From assembly GCA_036936605.1 (NCBI GenBank), contig JAUPFV010000005.1, positions 48,938,742 through 49,002,741 of the forward strand: a stretch of 64,000 bases of DNA, given 5' to 3'. The position numbers and the translations under genes are program-made. Positions 33,584 to 46,088 of the stretch are shown in pieces. The notes beneath the pieces were generated by a model. The model saw nothing but the letters and a program-made list of their open reading frames with translations, had not been told where the DNA came from and did not search any database. This DNA is from Limnanthes douglasii subsp. nivea. Taxonomy: Eukaryota > Streptophyta > Magnoliopsida > Brassicales > Limnanthaceae. The stretch's first letter is position 1, and each line of letters begins with the position of its first letter.

Positions 33584-36539
33584 ATGTTTACAGCGAGGAA
33601 CGCTCTGATCAAAGGTGGGTGGCTCAACCTCTCTGAGTTGGAAAAGGCACAAAAGGTCGAAAGGGAAAGACGTATCGCTGCAGGACTACCCGTTTCGCCC
33701 ATCGACAAGCCATTAACTTCAGCCACAGAATCTGATCAAGGTTCTTCTTCCTCAAAAGGTACCGAACCGAAGAAGCTATTCCAAACTAACCTCTCCCCCA
33801 TTATCTCTGGTTCCTCGGTTCAGGAATCGGAACCCGTTGTCGAGCCAGGAGTAACAGTTACTAGTTTAAAAAAACCCTCCCCCTTCATAGCTATGGGGTC
33901 AGATACGGAGCACTCCCCTCAAAAGCTAGTTGACCGGAGAAGAGGCCGGTTAGTTAAAGGCCAAGCTTCCAAGAGCACCCCCTCAAAATCAGGTGCTAAA
34001 GACAGTAGCACAGGGTCAGAAGTGCCCATCAAAGTTCCCAAGGACAGGCTGCCCGGTCCGGAGGGCACTAGTCCAAGTCTTCGAAGAGAAGCATATGTAT
34101 CTGAGCCCCAATCGGAGGCCAGAAATCAAGGGGACACTAAAGCCCATCAGTCCGGAGTTCAGGCTGAGCCAGATCTGAACCCTCCCTCTACTACTGCTAC
34201 CAAAAACCCTTCATCAATTATGAAGGATGTAATGGAGGACTCTGTCGAAGAGGCCCCATTTGAGTCTAAGCCCTCCGGTCAGACCAGTAGTGCTGCTGTT
34301 GCCAAAAAAGACAAAGGCAAAGAGAAGCTTTGTTTGAAGCATTCGGATCTGCCGGAGAGTCTTGAAGGAAAGGTGGGGCCTTGTTTCCACAAGGTCAGTG
34401 TCAAGTATCTCCTTGCCCTGTAGAAAATTAACTACGCATTCATCCACACAGCTGAGCTGGGCCGGATGCGTACGAAGTGAGGAATACCGGAGAATGTGAA
34501 GATCAGGATCCCCATACACCCAGAGACTCCCATGGATTGCAAATTAAGCGAATTTGTCATCTTCACGGAGCTGTTCAATTGGGGACTTAGATTCCCCCTG
34601 GACCCTGAAATTGTCAGATACTTCCATCTGATAAAGCTTTGCCCGAGCCAACTGAGCCATAATGCCTGGTACACCCTCATGGCCAGCATCATGGCTTCGA
34701 GGCTCTCCGGGATCCCTCTGCCTGTGGAGGAGTTTTCTGATGTGGTCGGTCTTTGTAGAAACCCCAACATCCCTTTTTACCACTTCAATATGGGGGACAA
34801 TCTCAAAGCTGTGGATGACCTGCTAGAGTCGGAGAGGAACTGGAGGACTCAATTTCTATTCGTAAGTGGGGCTTGGGAAAATGGAAGGAAAATCAAGTCC
34901 GAAGTGAACCCAAGTCCTCCCAGAAGCAGGTGGAGGAGTGATCGTAAGTCTCCCGCTTTATACTTTTGTCTTTTTTTTAGAGTTAGTTTAAACTAATTGG
35001 TCTTACTTTTGTCTCAGCAGACCTGCCCAAGGAATTCGGTGATTATCTGATAACCGGGCAGGCTACTTGCACCAAGATCAATGCTTGGGCTGCTGAGAGG
35101 TGGGGGAACCGGTTCCATGCTGCTTTTACCGGAGGCAACTTGGCAAGGTCTCACTTGTGGAACACCATAGGTCGGAGAGACTTGACTTGGGAGGAGCTCA
35201 CCACTCAGCCTCCTCCGGATGTTGTGCTTAAAAGGACCCATGAACCAGATGGGACACTCTACTTGCCAGGCCGGGCCAAAGCCCCAAGCAAGATGAAGGG
35301 TAAAAAGAAAGGCAAGAAAGTGGCGGGTGGTGTTAACCCTGCTGATGCAGAGGAGGATGCTCCAATAAATCCGGAGGGGCCAGTCCACAGCCAAATTTAT
35401 GCTGCTCTCCTGGAAGTGGTGGAGCAGGAGACTGAAAGGCAAGAAGTGCACCCCCCAAAACCTCCAAGGGATTCCAAAATAAATCGTAAACAGGGAAGTG
35501 AAAGCAAAGACCGGGAGGCCAAGAAGAAGAAGATCTCTAAGGGTGACGAGTTTTCTCTCCGGGCTCCGGAGCCTCCTTTCCAAGCCGATCCTACTGACCC
35601 AGCACTAGCGGAGGAGATACCGGGCGACTTCCATACCGATGAGGTCGAAGGGGGAGATCTCAACATTGATGGGGTAGACATCACCGGTCTTGGTGGGCTT
35701 GGTGAGTACTTCATCAATCTTCCCAGAGACGACTTCGCTGGGCCTTATCTCCCTCCGAGCACCTCGAATACGGTCACTTTCAATGGTAAGACCTTTATTG
35801 TTTCAAGTGAAAGGGACGTCATAGCCCACTCTTTATTAAGCAATGTTCAACCTGTGCTTGCGTTAGAAAAATAAGTTCGGATCAGGCAGACATTATCAAG
35901 GATCTTAAATCTGACAAAGAGAGGCTGTCCGATGACCTTCGTACTGCTACTTCAAACGCTGCCATCCTAAAGGAAGAAAATGAGGAGTTGAAGAGAAACC
36001 AAGAGGCAAGTACCACAAAAGTCACCACTTTAGAGGACACCATTACAGAGCTCCTGGAGAAGCTCTCCGGACTGGAGAAAGATCTTGCCACCTCAAAGGG
36101 GGAATCCAAGGCCAAAGACCAAATCATCACCAACTTGACCAATGATAAAATTGCTCTTGAGAATACAGTGTCCAAGGCTGCCGAGGAGAAAACTACTTTG
36201 CTAAGGGAGCATGAGGCCAAGATTCAAGCCAAGATCGACGCTTATGCCAACAACATGATCGACACCCAGGAGGAACTGTATGCCAAGGTGAGGTCTGACA
36301 TGGTTCTACTCTTCCACGAGAAGTTTCCGAAGACGAACCTAGGGGATTTATGGCTTCATGTTGAGTCTGACGACCTCCCGTATCATACAATAGCTGATGG
36401 AGACTTGTATCGTTATTCTAGTGCTTCCTCATCTGATGACGAAGAACGTACCGGGGAGAGCCCAAACAAAGATCAAGATGATCCTAAGGGAAAGAAAAAG
36501 GTAAATGAAGTTGAGCCATCTTCAAAGGCTCAGCCTTAA
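33584..36539 (+). pseudogene. aORF of unit U2
   Basis: Longest-preserved copy of the extra ORF. Exon 1 is one frame from 33584 to 34943, broken only by TAG (34421, CAG in U3) and TGA (34478, TGG in U1 and U3). It keeps the 56 bp that U1 lost (GKEKLCLKHSDLPESLEG). Intron 34944-35017, donor GTAAGT, tandem acceptor CAGCAG; either acceptor keeps frame. Exon 2 runs in phase to a TAA (35872) that replaces CAA and is shared with U3. A 1-bp loss (CGGATCAGG) follows, then the coiled coil and acidic tail to 36537. About 950 codons if intact. Function unknown; core resembles Transposase_28. Confidence 0.85.
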
Positions 36540-37086
36540 TTTATGAACTACTTTTTTTACTTTTTATCCAGACTAAAGTCCTTGGAAGGCCAAGGCATTC
36601 TTTTTTTTAATTGTGTCCGGTATCTGACCGGATAGGTTTTTTGTTCTATTTTGACAATTCAAAAGTCCTTGGAAGGCCAAGGCACTTTAAGTTATTTTAA
36701 TGAATATTTTTGTTTTGTGCAATTCTCATCTTCTTTCATTGTTTGTTCCAATTTTGATGACTAGAGTTTAAACAGCCATTAGTTATTTCATAGTGAGAGT
36801 GTTTAAATTCTCCAGCTAGAGTTTAAATAGCCCTTAGTAATTTCATAGTGAGAGTGTTTAAATTCTCCGATGACGAATATTTAAGTGGTCATCATTCTTT
36901 TATTTCAATCTGGGTAGTGTGACAAAGGACAAAACTTAAAACACTTCGGAAATTTTTTAATAAGGCATCAAATTTTATTCAAAAGCCCGGACACCTCATT
37001 AAAACCTCCTCGTACCACCAGGGAGGAAAGAGTATGCCCCCAAATATTTACATGGATGTTTAAACAACTAAATATTTACACAAATA
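36540..37086. other. Convergent spacer, U2
   Basis: Same two palindromes and two 55-bp direct repeats as in U1, with a few substitutions. Non-coding. Confidence 0.6.
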
Positions 37087-37845
37087 CTACTCCAAGTACA
37101 TCCGGAGATGTTCGATATTCCAAGGGTGAGTCAAAACTCTTCCATCCTTGTCTTCTAGCCAATATGTTCCAGGTTTAAGCCTTTCAATAACCACATAAGG
37201 TCCTTCCCAAGTTGGAGCCAATTTGCCGAACAACTTTTCTGTAGTATGTAAGAAGACTTTCCTTAATACCTTGTCCCCCGGTTGGAAATCTCTTCTTTTA
37301 ACTCTGGAAGCAAATCTGCTTCTCATCAACCCCTGATAGTGTGTAACTCTAAGGTGAGCTTTAACTCGTCTTTCTTCTACCAAATCGAGTTGGCCTCTGA
37401 TTGCCACCTCGTTAGCGCGTTCGGAGAAGTTGTGAACACGAAATGATGGGAGAGTTGCTTCTATGGGAGCTACTACATCCATCCCATAGACCAAAGCAAA
37501 GGGTGACTCTTGTGTTGCAGCCCAAGTTGTTGTCCGGTAGGCCCACAAGACCTCTTGTAAATAACTAGGCCACTTCCCAGCAGCCCCTTCCAAATTCTTC
37601 TTTAAACCGGACAGTATAGTTATATTAGCCACTTCGACTTGTCCATTTGCTTGTGGGTGGAAAGGTGAAGAGAAACAATGTTGTATACCCCTTGAGGCAC
37701 ATAAACTCTCAATTTCCCTATTGTCGAACTGTGGCCCATTGTCTGTTGTTATCTTTTGTGGGACACCAAATCTGCAACAGATGTTGGATAGAATGAATTT
37801 TATAACAGCTTTTGATGTTGTTCCTTCTAGAGGGGTTGCTTCAAT
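37087..37845 (-). pseudogene. Integrase core and C-terminal domain, U2
   Basis: Follows the shared TGA stop after DYFSK. Contains the DNGPQFDNRE and GQVEVAN-TILSGLKKNLEG motifs and the same C-terminal region as U1, ending HLRMYLE at 37087. AACATAACT on the plus side gives Ile in place of Arg in the NRTIL motif. Confidence 0.87.
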
Positions 37846-40371
37846 TCACTTCGAAAAGTAATCTATAGCAACACTTATAGTTTTGCGTCCTCCAGAGGCC
37901 ATAGGTAGAGGCCCTACTAAATCCAACCCCCATCGAGCAAAAAGAATAGGCTCAGAAATTGACTCTAAAGGAATGGCTGAGATATGAATTTCATTGCTGT
38001 ACCTCTGGCATGGGTCACACCTTCTTACCAATTCCTTAGCATCTTTCATGATAGATGGCCAATAGTAACCGGCCAGAAGAACTCTTCTTGTTAAAGCCCT
38101 GAATCCACAATGGGCTGATCCCTCACCATCATGCAATTCGGAGAGGACTACTTGAGACTCTTCATCCCCCAAACAGCGCAGGAGAGGTTTACTGTAAGAC
38201 TTTTTATACAAAACGTCTCTCAATATGATGAAACCACGAGCCTTGTGTTTCAATGTTCTGGCTAGTGATTTATCCGGAGGCACGATACCATCGGAAAGGT
38301 ATTGCAGGAGAGGAAACCTCCAGTCCTGAGGATGTTTCACCTGTACTTCAAAAATTTCTTCTTCTTTACCCATATTTAGTTGAATGGAGGGGCTTTCCAG
38401 CACATGGATCCATGGATATGACTCCGTGTATGCTATGGTTTCCAATGAGTCTGCTAACTCATTTTCTGTCCGGGGTATATGTTCATAAGCAACACTTTTA
38501 AACTTGAGTGCTTCATTTTTAAGGAGGAGTAAATATTTCACAAGCTGCTCCTTTTTAGCCTCAGACTGACCTTGGGCATGGTGGATAAGAAGTTGGGAGT
38601 CACTTAGTAGCCTGACCCTCTTAGCCCCACAGATGTAGGCCAACTTTAAACCAGCTATAGCCGCTTCGTACTCGGACTCATTATTGGATGCCCTGAAAGC
38701 AAAACATATAGCTTGGTACATTTTGTCACCATATGGGGAAGTCAAACACACCCCGGCACCACATCCCATAGTGCTAGATCCACCATCTGTTCGGACGACC
38801 CATACATTTTTATCTTTTATATCAGTAGTCTGCTCCGAATCTCTGTCGGAGTGAAATTCAACCAAAAAATCAGCCACTGCTTGGGCTTTAACTGCTGTTC
38901 GAGGAGCAAAATCTATGTCGAAATCCCCCAGCTCTACTGACCATTTAGTCATCCTGCTTGAAATGTCTGTCTTTTGGAGGACGTTTTTCAAGGGAAAAGA
39001 AGTCCGGACGATGATAGGATGAGCCTGGAAATAAGGCCTCATTTTTCTTGCAGCTATTACTAGGGCCAATGCTAATTTCTCGAGTTTCAAGTAACGCATT
39101 TCTGCATCTATCAAACTTTTGCTAATGTAGTACACCGGATGGGGATAACTATCCACTTCTCTTACCAACACAGCACTAATGGCACAACTTGAAACTGCCA
39201 AATGTACGAAGAGTGTCTCCCCGTTAACTGGTTTAAATAAAGTTTTGGGGGAGGACATGTGCTTCTTGATCTCATTAAAAGCCTCATCGCATTGTGAGGT
39301 CCAATCAAATCCCTTTGCACCCTTCAGGGTTTGGAAGAACGGGGCGCACCTGTCCGAAGACCTCGAGATAAATCTGTTTAACGCAGCTAATCTCCCCGTT
39401 AGTCGTTGTACTTCTTTAACATTTCGAGGAGGCTCCATCTGGAATAGAGCATTAAGCTGGTCCGGATCGGGCTGTATCCCATGCTCACTTATAATATAAC
39501 CTAGAAACTTCCCGGACTGCACTCCGAACACACATTTTTCTGGGTTTAATTTTGAATTCACGTTTACCAAGTTGGCAAAAGTTTCTTGAAGGTCTGCCAA
39601 ATGCAATTGCTCATCCACACTCTTCACCATCATGTCATCGATGTATACTTCCATATTCCTTCCAATCTGATCAGCAAAAGATTTGTTGACCAATCTCTGA
39701 TAAGTAGCCCCAACATTTTTCAACCCAAACGGCATTACCTTGTAGCAATGACGACCCCTATCAGTGATAAATGTAGTATGCTCTTGATCCTTTGGATCTA
39801 CCTGGATCTGATTGTATCCGGAGAAGGCATCCATAAAGGATAGCAGCTTGTTCCCAGAAGTGGAGTCTACTAACTGATCAATCCGGGGGACCGGATACAA
39901 ATCTTTTGGGCAAGCTCTATTGAGATCTGTGAAGTCAATGCACATGCGACACTTGCCATTTTTCTTTGTTACCAGAACCGGATTGGCAGTCCACAGAGGA
40001 TATTGTGACTCCTTGATATGCCCTATCTTTGTGAGCCTGTCAACTTCTTGCACAATGAGATCAGCCTTTTCCTTAGAAAAATCTCTTCTCTTTTGAACCA
40101 CTGGTGCTATGTCTTTCCGGATAGACAGGTGATGTGATATTACTTCTGCTAGAACCCCAGTAACATCGGCATTGCACCAAGAAAAAACATATTGATGATT
40201 CTTCAAAAACTTTAACATTTCATTTTTCAAAACGGGTGGCATCTTAGACCCTATCTTGACACTTTTTCCTTCTTCTAAACAATGCGTCTCTACCTCCTCG
40301 ACCGGTATCAACACTCCAGGGGTCTCTCTGGGGTCATCAATTCCACCCTCACCCCTAGAAAGCCCCTCAAA
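37846..40371 (-). pseudogene. Reverse transcriptase, dual RNase H, integrase N-terminus, U2
   Basis: About 820 codons open (from the GTG at 40314), slightly longer than in U1 because the Leu codon in GLDLVGPL is intact. YIDDMMVKS, RTDGGSSTMGCGAG, NNESEYEA, LSDSQL and ENELADSL are all present, as is the complete zinc motif with CDPCQR. The integrase core begins (PMASGGRKTISVAIDYFSK) and is ended by the TGA shared with U1. The residues needed for RT and RNase H look intact, but no start codon or gag continuity remains. Confidence 0.93.
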
Positions 40372-42581
40372 CTGCTATTGTTCTTCGATACGAACTGCCC
40401 CCAGTGTTCGGGGAGCCAGAGCTGTAGCATAACATTCTCTTGCAACCTTTTGACTGCTCCGGACGACTCCCACCTGTCCCTGAACAACATATTTCAAGCA
40501 CTGGTGGACTGTTGAAGCCACTGCATGCATCCTAGAGAGCCAAGACCTCCCTAGAATAGCATTATAGCAAGTGGGACAATCCACCACGATAAAAAGTATC
40601 CTGACCATTTTCTTGAAAGGGCCCTTGCCCAATAGAACTTGTTCTTCGAACTCTCCGATCACATCTGCTGAGCTGCCAGTAAAGCCCACAATTGATCTGT
40701 CCGAACTCTAAATTACAGCTGGATTTTTCATTCTCTTGTACGTAGTTAAGAAAAGGATATTGGCTGAGTTTCCAGTATCCACCAGAATTTGTCTTATGTC
40801 ATTGCCCCCAATAGATGCTCCTATGACAACAACATCCTCATGAGGGCCAGCTATATCTCTTAAATCATCCTCATAAAAAACAATGAAGGGGAATGGATTT
40901 GGTGACTGATAGGAAGTCATGCCTCCTTCTAGCTGGGTGGCTAAAGTATGAACGTGCCTCTTCCTCGAAGAAGCAGCAGGAGCTGTCATAGTATCCCCTC
41001 CGAAAATTGTAAGTGACTCAAAAAACTTAATGAGTTCGGAGACCGTCCTAAAACATTCCTCAATTGCACCCACTGTTTCGACATCAAAACATTCCTCAAT
41101 TGCACCGTCCTAAGTACTCAGATTCCACATCAAAACTTTCAATTATAACCATGGCTCCCTCCGGAGCAGCATTACTTGGACCAACCCGGTGAGTATTGTC
41201 AGGCCTGTTACCTCCTTTTCTTTTGACATAAGCCCCCAGATTTCCCCTTTCGATCAAGTTCTGAACCTCTTGCTTCAAAGATATACAATCATAAGTGGTA
41301 TGGCCAGTGTCATTGTGATACTGGCAGAAAGAGTTATTGCGATGCTCTCTGGGAGATTGCAGTGTGGCTGGTCTTCTATAGTGCACCTCCTCCTTTGTTT
41401 TATCATAAATGGTGGCCACACTTTATTTTAATTCTACGAACCACTCCGGTTGGACCCATGGCCCTCTCTTGTTTCTGGATTGCTGATTCTGAGCAGGAGC
41501 AGCTGGCTGAGACTGAGCTTTGCCCCTACCATGCCCCTGTCCGGTTTCCCTTGCCTTGTTCCCGGACTGATTCTGATTGGGATTTGGTGCCACCGAGGCA
41601 GACTTCACTTGCCTGTGCACCCTTGTTTTCTTTGTTTCGTCTACGTTAATTTGTTTTCCAACTTGATTCAGCAACCCTCCCTAGTCTTAAGGATGCTATT
41701 GCCACTTGCTCGAAGCAATCAGCCAACCCATTCTTGGTGTTCACAAAAGGACTTATATATTATTTTAAGGACTCGTTTGGTTCCTGAGCACAATAGATTA
41801 TTCTGTGTCCATTTCCTTTTAGCTCTTTACTTCCAACAAACTGCCTTCGAAAGGCCACCCAAAAAGTATCGAAATTCTTGATACAGCCTTGTGGTAGACT
41901 GTTATACCATTTCAGAGCACTCCCCGTAAAAGACTGGGAGAATGCTCTACAAAGTAGCTTATCATCGTCATCAAAGTTCATCATAAAGTTCTTGAATTTC
42001 TCTAAGTGGTTGTCCGGATCAGTACTGCCATCGTACTTTTCCATTTTGGTGCTGTCAAACCTCTTAGGGAGGTTTCCGGATAGAATTTTGGAAGATAATG
42101 GATATTTCCTCGAATTTCTACCACGACTGAACACAGTATCCTCATTGGGAGTTGCAAAGATACCTGGTTCATCGTGAAAAGCGAAAGGATCCATCAGCAT
42201 CCGGTCCACATGCCTCCGGTTATGAGATGACCCTTTACCAATATTCGTCTTCATCCTCTCATGCCTATCTCTTTTTCTCGAATATTTTTTAATCTGTTTT
42301 TGCTTCTTTTTAGTTCGACCCTCATCGCTGCTAGAGGATAAGGATTCTTCAACGCCCTCATCGTCCGAAGAGCTATAAGAAGATTCTGAGCTTGAGCCAG
42401 AGCTCTCCACTTGCTTAGATCGGTGAGATTTTTTGGAGCTGGCATGAGTCTTTTTGGTACTCACATGAGTCTTTGAAGGCTCATGCTCTCTGGGGTTATC
42501 GGTGTGATGGGCAACTGATGCTTTGGATTTTTCTTGCATGCCCATCCTAGCCTTTTCTGCCTTCAGGGCTTCTATTTCACC
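40372..42581 (-). pseudogene. gag: gag and protease of U2 (5' truncated)
   Basis: As U1, but with two frame-breaking rearrangements. About 55 bp are missing near 41683, removing the SVTRKKAMTWGG region. At 41073-41105 a stretch containing CATTCCTCAATTGCACC is present twice, replacing part of the RNRVG codons. The knuckle CQYHNDTGHTTYDC keeps its first Cys. Protease active site LVDTGNSANILF, with the DTG intact. The shared stops at the LK-YIS (gag) and VI-SSD (protease) positions are present. Confidence 0.88.
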
Positions 42582-42780
42582 AAACGGTTTTTTGCCAGAG
42601 TTTGTGGGACACGTGTCGCTTTCTGATTGGTTGCTTCAGCCGTTTTTTTCACCTTGAATTTCAAATCCACCTTCTTCAAAAAGAAACCTCTTAGTTAAAG
42701 GTGGTGACACCAGCGCTGTCTTTAATCATTACCAATCTTTTCGAATTCTCCTAGGAATCAAACTCCTTTTTCAGATTTAC

Positions 42781-42787
42781 TATAAAT
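42781..42787 (+). promoter_or_regulatory. TATA box upstream of aORF, U3
   Basis: TATAAAT before the ATG at 42886, as in U1 and U2. Confidence 0.5.
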
Positions 42788-42885
42788 TTAAACATTTTCT
42801 ACTGTTTCACCATCACTCTCATATTTACTCTGCACAACTTCTTTAAGCTTTCTCGCTCTAAAGAAAAACTTTACCCAGATAGTTT

Positions 42886-45541
42886 ATGTTTACAGCGAGG
42901 AACGCTCTGATCAAAGGTGGGTGGCTCAACCTCTCTGAGTTGGAAAAGGCACAAAAGGTCGAAAGGGAAAGACGTATCGCTGCAGGACTACCCGTTTCGC
43001 CCATCGACAAGCCATTAACTTCAGCCACAGAATCTGATCAAGGTTCTTCTTCCTCAAAAGGTACCGAACCGAAGAAGCTATTCCAAACTAACCTCTCCCC
43101 CATTATCTCTGGTTCCTCGGTTCAGGAATCGGAACCCGTTGTCGAGCCAGGAGTAACAGTTACTAGTTTCAAAAAACCCTCCCTCTACTACTGCTACCAA
43201 AAACCCTTCATCAATTATGAAGGATGTAATGGAGGACTCTGTCGAAGAGGCCCCATTTGAGTCTAAGCCCTCCGGTCAGACCAGTAGTGCTGCTGTTGCC
43301 AAAAAAGACAAAGGCAAAGAGAAGCTTTGTTTGAAGCATTCGGATCTGCCGGAGAGTCTTGAAGGAAAGGTGGGGCCTTGTTTCCACAAGTTTAGTGTCA
43401 AGTATCTCCTTGCCCTGCAGAAAATTAACTACGCATTCATCCACACAGCTGAGTTGGGCCGGATGCGTACGAAGTGGGGAATACCGGAGAATGTGAAGAT
43501 CAGGATCCCCATACACCCATAGACTCTCATGGATTGCAAATTAAGCGAAGTTGTCATCTTCACGGAGCTGTTCAATTGGGGACTTAGATTCCCCATGGAC
43601 CCTGAAATTGTCAGATACTTACATCTGATAAAGCTCTGCCCGAGCCAACTGATCCATAATGCCTGGTACACCCTCATGGCCAGCATCATGGCTTTGAGGC
43701 TCTCCGGGATCCCTCTGCCTGTGGAGGAGTTTGCTGATGTGGCCGGTCTTTGTAGAAACCCCAACATCCCTTTTTACCACTTCAATATGGGGGACAATCT
43801 CAAAGCTGTGGATGACCTGCTAGAGTCGGAGAGGAACTGGAGGACTCAATTTTTATTCGTAAGTGGGGCTTGGGAAAATGGAAGGAAAATCAAGTCCGAA
43901 GTGAACCCAAGTCTTCCCAGAAGCAGGTGGAGGAGTGATCGTAAGTCTCCCGCTTTATACTTTTGTCTCTCTTTTTTTTAGAGTTAGTTTAAACTAATTG
44001 GTCTTACTTTTGTCTCAGCAGAACTGCCCAAGGAATTCAGTGATTATCTGAAAATCGGGCAGGCTACTTGCACCAAGATCAATGCTTGGGCTGCTGAGAG
44101 GTGGGGGAACCGGTTCTATGCTGCTTTTACCGGAGGCAACTTGGCAAGGTCTCACTTGTGGAACACCATAGGTCGGAGAGACTTGACTTGGGAGGAGCTC
44201 ACCACTCAGCCTCCTCTAGATGTTGTGCTTAAAAGGACCCATGAACCAGATGGGACACTCTACTTGCCAGGCCGGACCAAAGCCCCAAGCAAGATGAAGG
44301 GTAAAAAGAAAGGCAAGAAAGTGGCGGGTGGTGTTAACCCTGCTGATGCAGAGGAGGATGCTCCAATAAATCCGGAGGGGCCTGTCCACAACCAAATTGA
44401 TGCTGCTCTCCTAGAAGTGGTGGAGTAGGAGACTGAAAGGAAAGAAGTGCACCCCACAAAACCTCCAAGGGCTTCCAAAATAAATCGTAAACAGGGAAGT
44501 GAAAGCAAAGACCGGGAGGCCAAGAAGAAGAAGATCTCTAAGGGTGACGAGCTTTCTCTCCGGGCTCCGGAGCCTCCTTTCCAAGCCGATCCTACTGACC
44601 CAACACTAGCGGAGGAGATACCGGGCGACTTCCATACTGATGAGGTCGAAGGGGGAGATCTCAACATTGATGGGGCAGACATCACCGGTCTTGGTGGGCT
44701 TGGTGAGTACTTCATCAATCTTCCCAGAGACGACTTCGCTGGGCCTTATCTCCCTCCGAGCACCTCGAATACGGTCACTTTCAATGGTAAGACCTTTATT
44801 GTTTCAAGTGAAAGGGACGTCATAGCCCACTCTTTATTAAGCAATGTTCAACCTGTGCTTGCGTTGGAAAAATAAGTTCGGAATCAGGCAGACATTATCA
44901 AGGATCTTAAATCTGACAAAGAGAGGCTGTCCGATGACCTTCGTACTGCTACTTCAAACGCTGCCATCCTAAAGGAAGAAAATGAGGAGTTGAAGAGAAA
45001 CCAAGAGGAAAGTACCACAAAAGTCACCACTTTAGAGGACACCATTACAGAGCTCCTGGAGAAGCTGTCCGGACTGGAGAAATATCTTGCCACCTCAAAG
45101 GGGGAATCCAAGGCCAAAGACCAAATCATCACCAACTTGACCAATGACAAAATTGTTCTTGACAATACAGTGTCCAAGGCTGTCGAGGAGAAAGCTACTT
45201 TGCTAAGGGAGCAGGAGGCCAAGATTCAAGCCAAGATCGACGCTTATGCTAACAACATGATCGACACCCAGGAGGAACTGTATGCCAAGGTGAGGTCTGA
45301 CATGGTTCTACTCTTCCACGAGAAGTTTCCGAAGAGGAACCTAGGGGATTTATGGCTTCATGTTGAGTCTGACGACCTCCCGTATCATACAATAGCTGAT
45401 GGAGACTTGTATGGTTATTCTAGTCCTTCCTCATCCGATGACGAAGAACGTACCGGGGAGAGCCCAGACGAAGATCAATATGGTCCTAAGGGAAAGAAAA
45501 AGGTAAATGAAGTTGAGCCATCTTCAAAGGCTCAGCCTTAA
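42886..45541 (+). pseudogene. aORF of unit U3
   Basis: Starts MFTARNALIKGGWLNL. A deletion of 305 bp between two CCCTCCC repeats (near 43180) removes much of the disordered N-terminal part and shifts the frame. From 43217 to the end the sequence is one frame after splicing of 43941-44018, interrupted only by TAG at 43520 and 44426 (both CAG elsewhere) and TAA at 44873 (shared with U2). The conserved core, second-exon domain, coiled coil and acidic tail are all present. Confidence 0.85.
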
Positions 45542-46088
45542 TTTATGAACTACTTTTTTTACTTTTTATCCAGACTAAAGTCCTTGGAAGGCCAAGGCAT
45601 TCTTTTTTTTAATTGTGTCCGGTATCTGACCGGATAGGTTTTTTGTTCTATTTTGACAATTCAAAAGTCCTTGGAAGGCCAAGGCACTTTAAGTTATTTT
45701 AATGAATATTTTTGTTTTGTGCAATTCTCATCTTCTTTCATTGTTTGTTCCAATTTTGATGACTAGAGTTTAAACAGCCTTTAGTTATTTCATAGTGAGA
45801 GTGTTTAAATTCTCCGGCTAGAGTTTAAATAGCCCTTAGTAATTTCATAGTGAGAGTGTTTAAATTCTCTGATGACGAATATTTAAGTGGTCATCATTCT
45901 TTTATTTCAATCTGGGTAGTGTGACAAAGGACAAAACTTAAAACACTTCGGAAATTTTTTAAGAAGGCATCAAATTTTATTCAAAAGCCCGGACACCTCA
46001 TTAAAACCTCCTCGTGCCACCAGGGAGGAAAGAGTATGCCCCAAAATATTTACATGGATGTTTAAACAACTAAATATTTACACAAATA
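45542..46088. other. Convergent spacer, U3
   Basis: Same palindromes and 55-bp repeats as in U1 and U2. Confidence 0.6.

Larger units (their letters stand above)
33280..42581. repeat. Internal unit U2 of element N (9,302 bp)
   Basis: Nearly identical in layout and sequence to U1; scattered single-base differences show that it is a real second copy. The boundary sequence is identical to that of U3. Confidence 0.92.
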
